DNA of 47,574 nt. Origin: Nitrospirota bacterium. Its GTDB lineage: Bacteria > Nitrospirota > Thermodesulfovibrionia > Thermodesulfovibrionales > JdFR-88. The notes under the pieces are model-generated. The model had not been told where the DNA came from. It saw only the letters and a program-made list of their open reading frames with translations, and ran no database searches. The DNA is taken from contig JAKBYX010000014.1 of assembly GCA_021840255.1 (NCBI GenBank), positions 1 through 47,574 of the forward strand. Direction: 5' to 3'. Of this stretch, positions 1-8,273 are shown piece after piece; within the stretch, counting starts at the first letter, position 1, and the number at the start of each line of letters is the position of its first letter. The translations under genes and the position numbers were made by a program.

Positions 1-56
1 GATCTATGAACGAATACAAGTATGCCCAGGAGTACAACGGCCCAGAGCAGGATCAA
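1..56 (-). CDS. rseP: RseP/site-2 protease, N-terminal fragment (cut by window edge)
   Basis: Only the first 18 codons are present, starting at a TTG at 56, with an AGGAG-type ribosome site just inside the end of dxr. The translation (MILLWAVVLLGILVFVH) is the typical first membrane helix of RseP-family intramembrane zinc proteases. In that family it runs straight into HExxH, the metal-binding site. The dxr-rseP order is common in bacteria. RseP cleaves anti-sigma factors and remnant signal peptides within the inner membrane. Oddity: the codon after the His reads Arg (AGA) rather than Glu, in the last few bases of the window, which may be a clone or contig junction. The family call rests on the helix and the gene order. 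Confidence 0.6.
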   Translation of the reverse strand, partial: MILLWAVVLLGILVFVHR

Positions 57-59
57 AAA

Positions 60-1268
60 CTATCTCCTTCTTTCCCTCTTTATTTCTTCCACAAGGCTTG
101 CTGCGGATTTCCTGGCAGCCGAGTCCGCGAGGAAGACTGCTCTTTCATCGGGGAGGCTCTGGCTCAAGTGGCTTTGCATGGTCTTTTTAATTATAACAGG
201 AATATCGTTAAACCCAATGTAGCCGGAGAGAAAGGCCTCCACGGCCACCTCGTTCGCGGCGTTTAAAACTGCCGGTGAGGTGCCGCCTTTCCTGATGGCC
301 TCATAGGCGTAAAGCAGACAAGGGAAAGTCCCGGTATCGGGGCTCATGAAAGAGAGTGCCCCCGAGCGTGTAAGATCGAGCCGGGGGATGACACCCTGGA
401 GCCTTTCGGGGTAGGAAAGGGCATAGGCGATGGGCGCCTTCATGTCGGGCACGGAAAGCTGCGCTATAAGACAACCATCGGGGAATTCCACCATGGAGTG
501 GACCAGGCTTTGCGGGTGGACAAGCACCTTTATGCGTTCCGGCGGGACCTGGAAAAGGTGGTGCGCCTCAATCACTTCCAGCCCCTTGTTCATAAGCGTC
601 GCCGAATCCACAGATATCTTCATGCCCATTTTCCAGTTGGGATGGCTTACGGCCTCCTTTGCCGTAACGGACTCAAGCTCTTCACGGCTTCTGCCAAGAA
701 AAGGGCCGCCCGAGGCGGTAAGGATTATTTCTCCATCAAAGGGTTTTTGTTTTTTTTGTTCTTGTTGCCCGCCGTTGCCGGACATGCAGGACCGGCCGTC
801 GATGCACTGGAAAACGGCGCTGTGCTCGCTGTCCACCGGGAGTATTTTCACACCGTGCTTCCGGGCCTCCTCCATGACCACGCTGCCTGCCGTGACAAGC
901 GCCTCCTTGTTGGCCAGGCCTATGTCATGACCGGCCCGTATGGCTGCAAGCGTGGGAGCAAGGCCTGCAAAACCGACTATCGCTGAAATGACGAAAGACG
1001 CCCCCTCATATGCGGCTGCCTTGTTGATCCCTTCTTTTCCGCTTAAGACGGGTATGCCTGCCTTTCCATCAATGGCGCCGGCGGCGTCCGGGTCCGAAAG
1101 GGCAGCCAGTTCCGGCTTGAACTTCCTTATCTGCTCCAGCAGCAGCTCATGGTTTTTGCATGCCGCAAGCGCAACCACTTTGAAGCGCTCCGGGTATTTT
1201 TCAACCACCTCAAGCGCGCTTTTTCCGATGGAGCCCGTCGAGCCCAGTATCGTTATTTTTTTTATCAT
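60..1268 (-). CDS. dxr: 1-deoxy-D-xylulose 5-phosphate reductoisomerase
   Basis: This enzyme makes 2-C-methyl-D-erythritol 4-phosphate from DXP, the committed step of the MEP isoprenoid pathway in the cytoplasm. Visible motifs are the NADPH-binding start GSTGSIGKSALEVV, LANKEALVTAG, the active-site region PVDSEHSAVFQCI, TASGGPF, and HPNWKMGMKISVDSATLMNK. I chose the ATG at 1268, which puts KKITILGSTG right at the N-terminus as in the family; an in-frame TTG at 1301 would add 11 unusual residues. At about 402 residues it is slightly long because of a Gly/Gln/Lys-rich insertion near residues 157-179, between the DSEH region and TASGGPF. The stop lies four bases before the rseP start, so the two genes are likely co-transcribed. 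Confidence 0.96.
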   Translation of the reverse strand: MIKKITILGSTGSIGKSALEVVEKYPERFKVVALAACKNHELLLEQIRKFKPELAALSDPDAAGAIDGKAGIPVLSGKEGINKAAAYEGASFVISAIVGFAGLAPTLAAIRAGHDIGLANKEALVTAGSVVMEEARKHGVKILPVDSEHSAVFQCIDGRSCMSGNGGQQEQKKQKPFDGEIILTASGGPFLGRSREELESVTAKEAVSHPNWKMGMKISVDSATLMNKGLEVIEAHHLFQVPPERIKVLVHPQSLVHSMVEFPDGCLIAQLSVPDMKAPIAYALSYPERLQGVIPRLDLTRSGALSFMSPDTGTFPCLLYAYEAIRKGGTSPAVLNAANEVAVEAFLSGYIGFNDIPVIIKKTMQSHLSQSLPDERAVFLADSAARKSAASLVEEIKRERRR

Positions 1269-1294
1269 GTGAAAAAAATCGTTATCTTTTTCAT
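1265..1294 (-). other. Possible 9-codon leader ORF overlapping the dxr start
   Basis: On the minus strand an ATG at 1294 opens a 9-residue reading frame (MKKITIFFT) whose TGA overlaps the dxr ATG in an ATGA arrangement. Its first codons nearly duplicate those of dxr itself (AAAAARATAACGAT occurs in both), so it looks like a micro-duplication of the dxr start. It could couple dxr translation to a leader, or be incidental. I see no good ribosome site for it. Confidence 0.25.
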
Positions 1295-1441
1295 TGTTCA
1301 AAAATTAAAAAACCGCCCGCGAAAAGACCGCAGGAAATATAATATGAAACCCGGTTAATATATTATTACAAAAGGGAAAAATAAAAAAGTTTTTCAGGAC
1401 CTGTCTCAAAATTGATCTTGGAGCGAAAGAGAGATGTTCAG

Positions 1442-2833
1442 ATGCCATATAACATCCGCATGCTTGCCCTGCAGGCGCTGGAAGAGATAAGGAAAGGCGC
1501 CCGCCCAAAGGAGGCACTCGATGCCGCAGCCGGTTCAATTCCCGGCTCCATCAGTAAACGAGACAGGGCGCTTTTCATGGAACTGGTTTACGGCGTCCTG
1601 AGACGGCAATACCTCCTTGATCATCTGCTTTCGGAATTTTTAAGCAAAACGCCCAGGGATACCGCGACACTCGATAACCTGAGGGTGGGCCTCTACCAGA
1701 TGATCTTTACGCGCATCCCGGAGAGGGCGGCGGTAAACGAGGCGGTGCAGCTTGAAAAAGAAAGAGGATTTCCCAGCGGAAAGCCCGCGCTAGTAAACGC
1801 CGTCTTGAGAAACGCCGCCAGGGGCAAAGACAGGATAAAAGAAAGGCTGGACAAACTGAAGGCCGCCGCCCAAAATCCCCGGCCGGATGCGGACCGGGCA
1901 AAGGCCGTCAGCACGTTAACATCCACTCCGCTCTGGCTGATAAAAAGATGGGTGCAGAGGTTCGGGGCGGATGAGGCGCTGGCCCTGGCCGAGGCCGGCA
2001 ACCGCATCCCCCCGCTTGTGCTCAGGGTCAACACTCTCAGGAAAACCCGCGATGAGGTGCTGGGAATGCTGGCTTCAAAAGGCATAAATGCCGCACCCAC
2101 CCCGGTAAGCCCGGTTGGCGTAAAAATTGATACTTCACAGGGGCAACAACATGTTGCCTTCCGCGACCTGGAGTTCATCCAACCGTTTTGCATAGCCCAG
2201 GACGAGGCCGCGCAGCTTGCCGGATTTCTGCTTGCGCCCATTCCAGGAGAAAAAATTCTGGATGCCTGCGCGGCTCCGGGAGGGAAAACCACGCATATAG
2301 CCGAGATCATGAAAGACCAGGGAGAGATCACGGCACTGGATACCGACCCGCAAAGGATAGCCATGATCGAGGAAAATGTGTCCAGGCTCGGAATAACCTC
2401 CGTTACCGCCGCCCAGGAAGACATAACCGGTAAGAACGGCATGGTCCACGGGAGGCCGGAATATTTTGACAGGATATTGCTGGACGCGCCATGCTCATCG
2501 CTTGGGGTCATCAGGCGCAATCCGGACTCCAGATACAGGCACAGTGAAGAATGGCTGGCCGGGTCCGGCAAAAAAGAGCTGGGCATGCTTATGGCCGCCG
2601 CGCGCGCCCTTAAAAAGGGCGGCGTCCTGGTTTATTCCACCTGCTCCACTGAGCCCGACGAAGGTGAGATGGTAATAAACGAATTTTTTGCCCTCTCAAA
2701 AGGAGATGATCTTCACCTGGACAAGGACATTCCAGGCTTCCTTTTGCCCTTTTATGGGAACGGATTTTTAAGGACGTATCCGCACCGTCAGGACATGGAC
2801 GGATTTTTTATGGCAAAATTAAGGAAACGATGA
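1442..2833 (+). CDS. rsmB: 16S rRNA m5C967 methyltransferase
   Basis: This S-adenosylmethionine-dependent methyltransferase makes 5-methylcytosine at position 967 of 16S rRNA (RsmB/Sun family). An N-terminal NusB-like RNA-binding domain covers about residues 1-140. The Rossmann-fold methyltransferase follows with the SAM motif DACAAPGGKTTH, the proline-cysteine motif LLDAPCSSLGVIRRNPD and the nucleophile motif YSTCSTEPDEGE, so both conserved cysteines are present. The ATG at 1442 is preferred because it starts the NusB-like region and has a purine-rich AGAGAG upstream; a TTG at 1412 would add ten residues. The end overlaps the next gene by four bases (ATGA), implying translational coupling. 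Confidence 0.95.
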   Translation: MPYNIRMLALQALEEIRKGARPKEALDAAAGSIPGSISKRDRALFMELVYGVLRRQYLLDHLLSEFLSKTPRDTATLDNLRVGLYQMIFTRIPERAAVNEAVQLEKERGFPSGKPALVNAVLRNAARGKDRIKERLDKLKAAAQNPRPDADRAKAVSTLTSTPLWLIKRWVQRFGADEALALAEAGNRIPPLVLRVNTLRKTRDEVLGMLASKGINAAPTPVSPVGVKIDTSQGQQHVAFRDLEFIQPFCIAQDEAAQLAGFLLAPIPGEKILDACAAPGGKTTHIAEIMKDQGEITALDTDPQRIAMIEENVSRLGITSVTAAQEDITGKNGMVHGRPEYFDRILLDAPCSSLGVIRRNPDSRYRHSEEWLAGSGKKELGMLMAAARALKKGGVLVYSTCSTEPDEGEMVINEFFALSKGDDLHLDKDIPGFLLPFYGNGFLRTYPHRQDMDGFFMAKLRKR

Positions 2834-3573
2834 AGAAAAAGATCCTCCTGTTTTTTTTGTTTATCCTTTTGGGGATAGGCTCTGGTTTCTTGACTTATAA
2901 AGTCATCATTCTGAATAAAAAGGTCGCGGTGCCGGACCTGAAAGGACAGAAGCCGGAGGCGGCGTTGAGCGAGCTTACTGACATCGGGCTAAAGCTGAAG
3001 GTAAAAGGCAAGAACTTTGACCCTGTGATCCCGCCTGGCTTCATCCTCACCCAGGAACCCGCCGCGGGCGAAAGCGCCAGGCTCGACAGCTCTGTTAAAG
3101 TGGTCTTAAGCCTTGGCCCCTCGACAGCGCAAATGCCTTCCGTGCTGGGCAAAAACCTGGCTGACGCTGTTTCTTTTCTTGAGCGGGCAGGACTCAAGGT
3201 TTTAAAAACCATCTCTGTCTATTCCGGCAATTGGCCCAAGGGGTCCGTCATGGCGCAGGACCCGAATCCCGGTGAAAAGAGCGGGCCTGTGTCCCTTATT
3301 GTAAGCAACGGCCCCTCTGAGGTAAGCTATTACTGCCCTGATTTCACGGGCATGAGCGTTGCGCAGGCGCAAAACGTGACCACGGCGCTTGGTCTGGCGC
3401 CTGTCTTTAATTCCGGTATGGGCGGCAATTCCGGGATGGATGTGGCGGTCTCCTCCCAAAAGCCGGGGCCGGGCGCAAAGATAGTTGCCGGGCAGAAGGT
3501 ATTTCTTTTTTTGGGGCCTGCTGATGCAAACAGCCCTCTTAATGGTAAAAAACCGGTCGAAGGGACAAATTAG
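2830..3573 (+). CDS. Membrane-anchored three-PASTA-domain protein without kinase
   Basis: This 247-residue protein has one N-terminal membrane helix (about residues 4-24) followed by three PASTA repeats (roughly 31-98, 99-165 and 166-235). The repeats are recognised by the recurring pattern VPDLKGQKPEAA..., a GL-x-L turn, and a P-x-G-x-x-V close. PASTA domains normally sit on penicillin-binding proteins or Ser/Thr kinases and bind muropeptides or beta-lactams; here nothing else is attached. The topology (short basic N-terminus, helix, long tail) puts the repeats in the periplasm. It lies between rsmB and rpe, overlapping rsmB by ATGA. Its function is not established; a peptidoglycan-sensing or scaffolding role is inference. 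Confidence 0.85.
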   Translation: MKKKILLFFLFILLGIGSGFLTYKVIILNKKVAVPDLKGQKPEAALSELTDIGLKLKVKGKNFDPVIPPGFILTQEPAAGESARLDSSVKVVLSLGPSTAQMPSVLGKNLADAVSFLERAGLKVLKTISVYSGNWPKGSVMAQDPNPGEKSGPVSLIVSNGPSEVSYYCPDFTGMSVAQAQNVTTALGLAPVFNSGMGGNSGMDVAVSSQKPGPGAKIVAGQKVFLFLGPADANSPLNGKKPVEGTN

Positions 3574-3582
3574 GACAGCTTA

Positions 3583-4281
3583 ATGGAAGAGATCAGAAAA
3601 AGAAATAATAAAAAAATAGAAACGGGTAAAGGAAAAGCATATATTGCTCCGTCCCTTTTATCGGCGGATTTTCTCCGTCTTGGCGAAGAACTGAAGGCCA
3701 CGGAGGAAGCGGGCGCAGACGTGCTGCATGTGGATATCATGGACGGCCATTTCGTGCCGAACATGACGATCGGTCCGGCCGTCGTCAAGGCAATAAGGAG
3801 CGCCACCGTTCTGCCCATGGATGTCCATCTCATGATAGAGAACGCGGACCGGTACCTGGATGATTTTATCGAGGCGGGCGCGGACTTCATAACGGTGCAC
3901 ATGGAAGCGTGCGTGCATCTGAACCGGACGGTAAATTACATAAAAAAGCACGGGGTCAGGGCGGGCGTGGCCCTCAACCCGGCCACCCCTGTTTCGGCGC
4001 TTCAAAGCATCATCTACGATCTGGACATGGTGCTCATCATGTCCGTTAACCCGGGCTTCGGCGGACAGGCATTCATACCCCACGCGCTTGAAAAGATAAC
4101 AGAGGTCAAAAGACTCGCGGAAGAAAAAAATCAGGGTGCGCTGATAGAAGTGGACGGCGGAGTGAAACCGGGCGAAATATTTGAAACCGTGGCCCTGGCC
4201 GGGGCCGACATCCTTGTTATGGGATCCGCTTTCTATGGCACGGACGATTACTCCGGCCTTATCCGCGCACTGAGAAAATAA
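3583..4281 (+). CDS. rpe: Ribulose-phosphate 3-epimerase
   Basis: It interconverts ribulose 5-phosphate and xylulose 5-phosphate in the pentose phosphate pathway. It is a TIM-barrel enzyme with the family blocks IAPSLLSADF, VDIMDGHFVPNMTIGP, MDVHLMI, MSVNPGFGGQAF and EVDGGV, which include the metal-binding His and Asp residues and the phosphate-gripping loops. The gene starts nine bases after the PASTA gene. An AGGA lies upstream of the ATG. The product carries an N-terminal extension of about 18 mostly Lys/Arg/Asn residues before the barrel; it is encoded by an A-rich stretch like those found between other genes here. No internal start would remove it. Confidence 0.96.
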   Translation: MEEIRKRNNKKIETGKGKAYIAPSLLSADFLRLGEELKATEEAGADVLHVDIMDGHFVPNMTIGPAVVKAIRSATVLPMDVHLMIENADRYLDDFIEAGADFITVHMEACVHLNRTVNYIKKHGVRAGVALNPATPVSALQSIIYDLDMVLIMSVNPGFGGQAFIPHALEKITEVKRLAEEKNQGALIEVDGGVKPGEIFETVALAGADILVMGSAFYGTDDYSGLIRALRK

Positions 4282-4297
4282 AAATAAAAACAAGAAA

Positions 4298-5446
4298 ATG
4301 AAAATGGAAAAAACAAAAAATAAAAGCGATAACAAACATAAAAATGAAAAGACCCTTCAAAAGGCAGATTCCCTGAGGCAGAAGGCCCTGTACAGGCAAT
4401 CCCTGGCGCTGCTTCGCTCCACACAGAGGTCTATCGGCTCCGCGGACTATGAAAATCTTTACAATTGCCACATCCTTTCAGGCCACAACTGGAGGATGCT
4501 CGGGGATTTCGGCAAGGCCATTACCCATTATGAAAAAGCCGGCCTCTATGCCGGAAAACTGGAGGGCCAAAGCCGCCAGGCGGATGCGTCAGCAAGTCTT
4601 GCGCTTTCTCACAGGGCGCAAGGCGACTGGAAAAAAGCGCTCGCACTTCTGCTCCAATCCGAGAAGATATACAAAAAGCTGAATGATGAGGAAGCCCTTG
4701 CCTTTGTGCTGTGGTCCAAGGGCGGGACACTGAGAATAAAAGGCGACATAGAAGGGGCGATAAAGGCTTTTTCCGAGGCTAAAAAGATCTTCACCCGCCT
4801 GGGAGACATCCATGCGGCCGGCTATTGTTTAAACGGGCTTGGAGGGGCGTTAAGGATAAAAGGGTCATACAAGTCCTCGCTTAGCAACTACACAAAGGCA
4901 AACGCGCTTTTCGGGCAGATCAAGGACCCCTTTGGGCTGGCATATTCCTTCTGCGGGATAGGAAACGCGATGAGGATGTCCGGCAGCCATGAAGAGGCGC
5001 TGGCATATTTCAGAAAGGCGCTCAGGATCTACAGGCGCATAGGCGATATCGTCAGTTCCTCCTACACGCTCTGGAGCACAAGCAAGTCCCTGGCGATATT
5101 GGACAAGAAGGCCTTGGCCCTGCGCTCCCTGAAGGAGGCCGAAAAACTTTTTGGCAAAACCAGGGACCCAAGGGGAAAGATCTACTGCCTTTTGTCCGAG
5201 GCGGAATTAAAGTCTGCGCAGGGGCGCGTGAAAACCGCTGTGGGTCTTGCGCAAAAAGCCCTTGAGGCCGCAAAAGAGCATGGCTTTGACGTAGAGGCTT
5301 GCCACGCCTCGAGTCTACTTGATCATTTGGCCAATGGGTCCAAGAGCACACCTTCACACAAAAAATCGCTGAAAAAGCCGGACTGTTACAAGAAACTGGG
5401 ACTGAAAAAGCCGGATTTCAGCAATCTACCCGTCAACATTCCCTAA
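4298..5446 (+). CDS. Tetratricopeptide-repeat protein
   Basis: This 382-residue soluble protein has no evident signal peptide. From about residue 50 to 330 it is built from roughly seven TPR units of about 40 residues, with recurring elements such as AGYCLNGLGGALRIKGSY, FGLAYSFCGIGNAMRMSG and EEALAYFRKALRIYRRIGD. The 40-residue spacing and the GxG/LG signature resemble the LGN/Rapsyn-like TPR subgroup, used for protein-protein contacts. The tail is Lys/Pro-rich. The N-terminus is Lys/Asn-rich and A-rich at DNA level, so the true start could be internal; I kept the first ATG. It sits between rpe and pgsA, but its partner is unknown. Confidence 0.8.
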   Translation: MKMEKTKNKSDNKHKNEKTLQKADSLRQKALYRQSLALLRSTQRSIGSADYENLYNCHILSGHNWRMLGDFGKAITHYEKAGLYAGKLEGQSRQADASASLALSHRAQGDWKKALALLLQSEKIYKKLNDEEALAFVLWSKGGTLRIKGDIEGAIKAFSEAKKIFTRLGDIHAAGYCLNGLGGALRIKGSYKSSLSNYTKANALFGQIKDPFGLAYSFCGIGNAMRMSGSHEEALAYFRKALRIYRRIGDIVSSSYTLWSTSKSLAILDKKALALRSLKEAEKLFGKTRDPRGKIYCLLSEAELKSAQGRVKTAVGLAQKALEAAKEHGFDVEACHASSLLDHLANGSKSTPSHKKSLKKPDCYKKLGLKKPDFSNLPVNIP

Positions 5447-5513
5447 GAAACAAAAATAAAAATAAAAAATAAAACATTACGCGCCGCCGGCAATATATTA
5501 TGATTAATCCCAT

Positions 5514-6077
5514 ATGCTGAACGCCATTCCCCTGAACATCCCTAACATACTCACATTGATAAGGATAATACTCATCCCATGCTTCGCCACGGCGGCGGCG
5601 TACAAGAGGTTCGATCTCGCCTTTTTCATTTTTCTCTTTGCGGCCTTAACGGACAAACTTGACGGCATGATCGCCAGGATGAGCGGGAAAAGTCCGGATA
5701 TCGGATCTTTCCTGGACCCGCTTGCGGACAAGTTCATGCTCATCACGGCCTTCATAGTGTTTCTTACGCTGCACATAATCCCGGTATGGCTTGCAATTGT
5801 GGTCTTGAGCAGGGATATAATAGTTATATTGGGATGGGGGTTGCTGAGCGTTTCCGGGGGGGCCGTCCGGATTGAGCCGACGCGGACGGGCAAGCTCGCA
5901 ATAGCCGCGCAGTTTACCCTTTTGACGGCCGTGCTCCTGAAGATCAACTACGGCTACATCACGGAAGCCGTCATCCAGGCAATGGTATGGATAGCCGCCG
6001 GGCTGACGGCGGCCTCAGGCCTTCAATACGTGCAAAGAGGACTCAAGATTGCGTCAGAGAGAAAAGATCGGGGTTGA
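5514..6077 (+). CDS. pgsA: CDP-diacylglycerol-glycerol-3-phosphate 3-phosphatidyltransferase
   Basis: This inner-membrane enzyme makes phosphatidylglycerophosphate from CDP-diacylglycerol and glycerol 3-phosphate, the first committed step to phosphatidylglycerol. The CDP-alcohol phosphotransferase signature DGx2ARx8Gx3Dx3D is intact in LDGMIARMSG...GSFLDPLADK near residues 45-68. Several hydrophobic helices follow, and 187 residues is a normal length. The N-terminus LNIPNILTLIRI is typical of PgsA. The related PssA (serine) and CLS families share the motif, but length and N-terminus favour PgsA. It overlaps the next gene by 29 bases. Confidence 0.9.
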   Translation: MLNAIPLNIPNILTLIRIILIPCFATAAAYKRFDLAFFIFLFAALTDKLDGMIARMSGKSPDIGSFLDPLADKFMLITAFIVFLTLHIIPVWLAIVVLSRDIIVILGWGLLSVSGGAVRIEPTRTGKLAIAAQFTLLTAVLLKINYGYITEAVIQAMVWIAAGLTAASGLQYVQRGLKIASERKDRG

Positions 6078-7359
6078 GATAGAAAGCGTGGCCCCCGGAG
6101 GCCTTGCGGCCAGGGCCGGGATCCACGCTGGAGACACGCTTATCTCCATAAACGGCAACAGGATCTCGGACCTTATAGATTTCTATTTCCACAAAGACGG
6201 CGGCACTCTGGACATGGAGTTCAAAAAGGCCGGCCGGGTGAAACTTGACATCCCGGAAGCCTGCGGTCCGGGGATATCCCTGAGGCATTTCCCCATAAAA
6301 AGATGCGGCAACCGCTGTGTTTTCTGCTTCGTGTCCCAGCTTCCGAAAGGCATGCGGAAGTCCCTTTACTTAAAAGACGAGGACTACAGGATGTCTTTTA
6401 TCTACGGGAATTATATAACCATGGCAAACCTCAGCGATTGCGATAAAAAGCGCATAGCAACGCAAAGGCTGAGCCCGCTCTATATATCCGTCCACAGCAC
6501 GGACAACGCGACAAGAAGGCAGCTGCTGGGGAATCCGGGTGCGCCGGACATCATGAAGGACCTGCGCTTTTTCAGGGAAAACAAGCTCCGGGCCCACACG
6601 CAGATAGTGCTTTGCCCCGGCATCAATGACGGAAAATCCCTGGCCAGGACCATCAGCGACCTCTATTCTTTTTATCCTTACATAATGTCCATAGCCGTTG
6701 TCCCGGTGGGCCTCACCTCTTTCAGCAAGGCAAAGATAAAGCCGGCCGGCGCCCAGGAAGCATCTGAAGCCCTGGACACGATAGCCCGGTTCCAGAAGCG
6801 CTTCAGAAAAAAACACGGCGAAAATATCGTATACGGAGCGGATGAGCTGTATATAAAAGCGGGGGTGGCCCTGCCCCCTGTGGCCGAATACGGCGATCTC
6901 CCGCAAATAGAAAACGGTGTGGGGCTGGTCCCGCAGTTTCTGCATGAGACCAGGAGGACGGGCCAGGCTAAAAACCCATCCGGCCTGAAATACCTGACCT
7001 TTACCGGGACATCCTTTTACCCGTATCTCGCAAAGTTCATTGAAAAACTCAAAAAACAGGGACACCAAATAACGTTGGTCCCGGTCGAAAACCGTTTTTT
7101 TGGCTCTTCCGTCACCGTCACCGGACTTCTTACCGGACGGGACGTTCTTAAAAGCCTCGAAGAACACGCCCCATCGCATGATATACTACTCGTGCCGGAA
7201 GCGGTGGTGAGAGATGGAGAGGATATATTCCTGGACGACGTGGCACTGACAGATATGGAAGCGGCCCTGGGAATCAGGACCATGCTTATCAGTGCGACTC
7301 CCCAGGGAATTTTGGAAGCCGTCGGGAGGCAGCCGGAAAAACAGGCAAGGCGGACATGA
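6049..7359 (+). CDS. PDZ / radical-SAM-like / DUF512 protein
   Basis: This 436-residue protein matches the widespread PDZ-DUF512 family, often annotated as a putative radical SAM enzyme. A short PDZ-like N-terminus (VAPGGLAARAGIHAGDTLI, about residues 13-31) precedes a Cys cluster CxxxCxxC in KRCGNRCVFCFVSQLPKGM, as expected for a 4Fe-4S/SAM site. The DUF512 C-terminus holds TGTSFYPYLAKFI and the late VVRDGEDIFLDD block. The start is a TTG at 6049 inside the end of pgsA, with GAGG nine bases upstream; starting later would damage the PDZ segment. Its substrate is unknown. The family is conserved in clostridia, cyanobacteria and several diderm phyla, so it is probably a housekeeping protein. 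Confidence 0.85.
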   Translation: MRQREKIGVEIESVAPGGLAARAGIHAGDTLISINGNRISDLIDFYFHKDGGTLDMEFKKAGRVKLDIPEACGPGISLRHFPIKRCGNRCVFCFVSQLPKGMRKSLYLKDEDYRMSFIYGNYITMANLSDCDKKRIATQRLSPLYISVHSTDNATRRQLLGNPGAPDIMKDLRFFRENKLRAHTQIVLCPGINDGKSLARTISDLYSFYPYIMSIAVVPVGLTSFSKAKIKPAGAQEASEALDTIARFQKRFRKKHGENIVYGADELYIKAGVALPPVAEYGDLPQIENGVGLVPQFLHETRRTGQAKNPSGLKYLTFTGTSFYPYLAKFIEKLKKQGHQITLVPVENRFFGSSVTVTGLLTGRDVLKSLEEHAPSHDILLVPEAVVRDGEDIFLDDVALTDMEAALGIRTMLISATPQGILEAVGRQPEKQARRT

Positions 7360-7423
7360 GAATGGAAACAAAAACAGAAACAAAAACAGAAAAAAACCAA
7401 AAAGAATTTTTCCTTTTGCCGGC

Positions 7424-8272
7424 ATGGAAATAACCATGGAAATAACGGCGAGCACAAAACTTCTGGCCCTTTTCGGCCACCCGGTGGGGCACAGCCTCTC
7501 GCCCCAGATGCACAACGCGGCATTCGGGCGAACCGGCCTGGACTACCGCTACCTGGCCATTGACGTGAAACCGGAAGACCTGCAGGACGCCGTCAGGGCG
7601 GTGCGGGCCCTGGGCATCAGGGGAGTGAACGTTACGGTGCCCCACAAGGAAAAGGTTGTCCCGTTCCTGGATGAGATAGACAAGGAAGCCGCGTTTATCG
7701 GCGCTGTAAATACGATCGTAAATGACGGTGGGAGGCTGAAGGGCTTTAACACCGACGGCAGGGGTTTTATCCAACTGCTGGCTGAAGAGGGGATCGAATG
7801 GAAAGGCAAAAACATCCTTATCTGCGGGGCCGGAGGGGCATCGAGGGCTGTCAGCTATTATCTTTCTGAAAAGGCCCGCACGTTAAAGATATTCGACTTG
7901 GACAAGGAGAAGCTAGAAAAACTGGCCGGGGATCTGAACAGGATACGAAACAAAAAAAACGTGGAGGCGGCCAGGGATGTTCTTGACCTGGAGGGTATAG
8001 ATATCCTGATTAATGCCACTCCGCTTGGGCTCAAGGAAACTGACCCTCTGCCCGCGGACCCTCTTAAACTGGCGCCGGGTGCGGTGGCAGGCGACCTCAT
8101 TTACAGGCAAACACCTTTTTTGCGGGAAGCCCAAAAGGCAGGGCTCAGGACCTTCCACGGTCTTGGGATGCTGCTATGGCAAGGGGTGTTCGCCCAGGAG
8201 CTGTGGACCGGGGTGCGCCCTCCGCACGAAGTGATGCGCGAGGCCCTGCTTAAGGGGATGCAAGGCCATTAA
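7424..8272 (+). CDS. aroE: Shikimate dehydrogenase
   Basis: NADPH-dependent reduction of 3-dehydroshikimate to shikimate in aromatic amino-acid synthesis. Substrate-binding motifs GHPVGHSLSPQMHNAAF, NVTVPHKEKV (catalytic Lys), GAVNTIV and FNTDGRGF precede the nucleotide-binding GAGGASRAVSYYL. Total length of about 283 residues is normal. Two in-frame ATGs at 7424 and 7436 lie inside a 12-base imperfect tandem repeat (ATGGAAATAACC/ACG); either could be used and neither has a clear Shine-Dalgarno site. A much longer frame runs upstream, but it only encodes Asn/Lys-rich low-complexity sequence from an A-rich spacer. The next gene, lptC, starts one base after the stop. Confidence 0.95.
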   Translation: MEITMEITASTKLLALFGHPVGHSLSPQMHNAAFGRTGLDYRYLAIDVKPEDLQDAVRAVRALGIRGVNVTVPHKEKVVPFLDEIDKEAAFIGAVNTIVNDGGRLKGFNTDGRGFIQLLAEEGIEWKGKNILICGAGGASRAVSYYLSEKARTLKIFDLDKEKLEKLAGDLNRIRNKKNVEAARDVLDLEGIDILINATPLGLKETDPLPADPLKLAPGAVAGDLIYRQTPFLREAQKAGLRTFHGLGMLLWQGVFAQELWTGVRPPHEVMREALLKGMQGH

Positions 8273-8273
8273 A

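Noticed and set aside
1693..2586. Long minus-strand frame opposite rsmB (297 codons)
   Set aside because: It is the antisense shadow of a well-supported methyltransferase gene; its translation is Ser/Ala-rich without any domain.
6370..7179. 269-codon minus-strand frame opposite the DUF512 gene
   Set aside because: Shadow frame in a GC-rich gene; no ribosome site and no recognisable motif.
7292..7423. N-terminal extension of AroE from the first in-frame start
   Set aside because: It would add 44 residues of Asn/Lys/Arg low-complexity sequence from an A-rich spacer; the family begins at about the ATG at 7424 or 7436.
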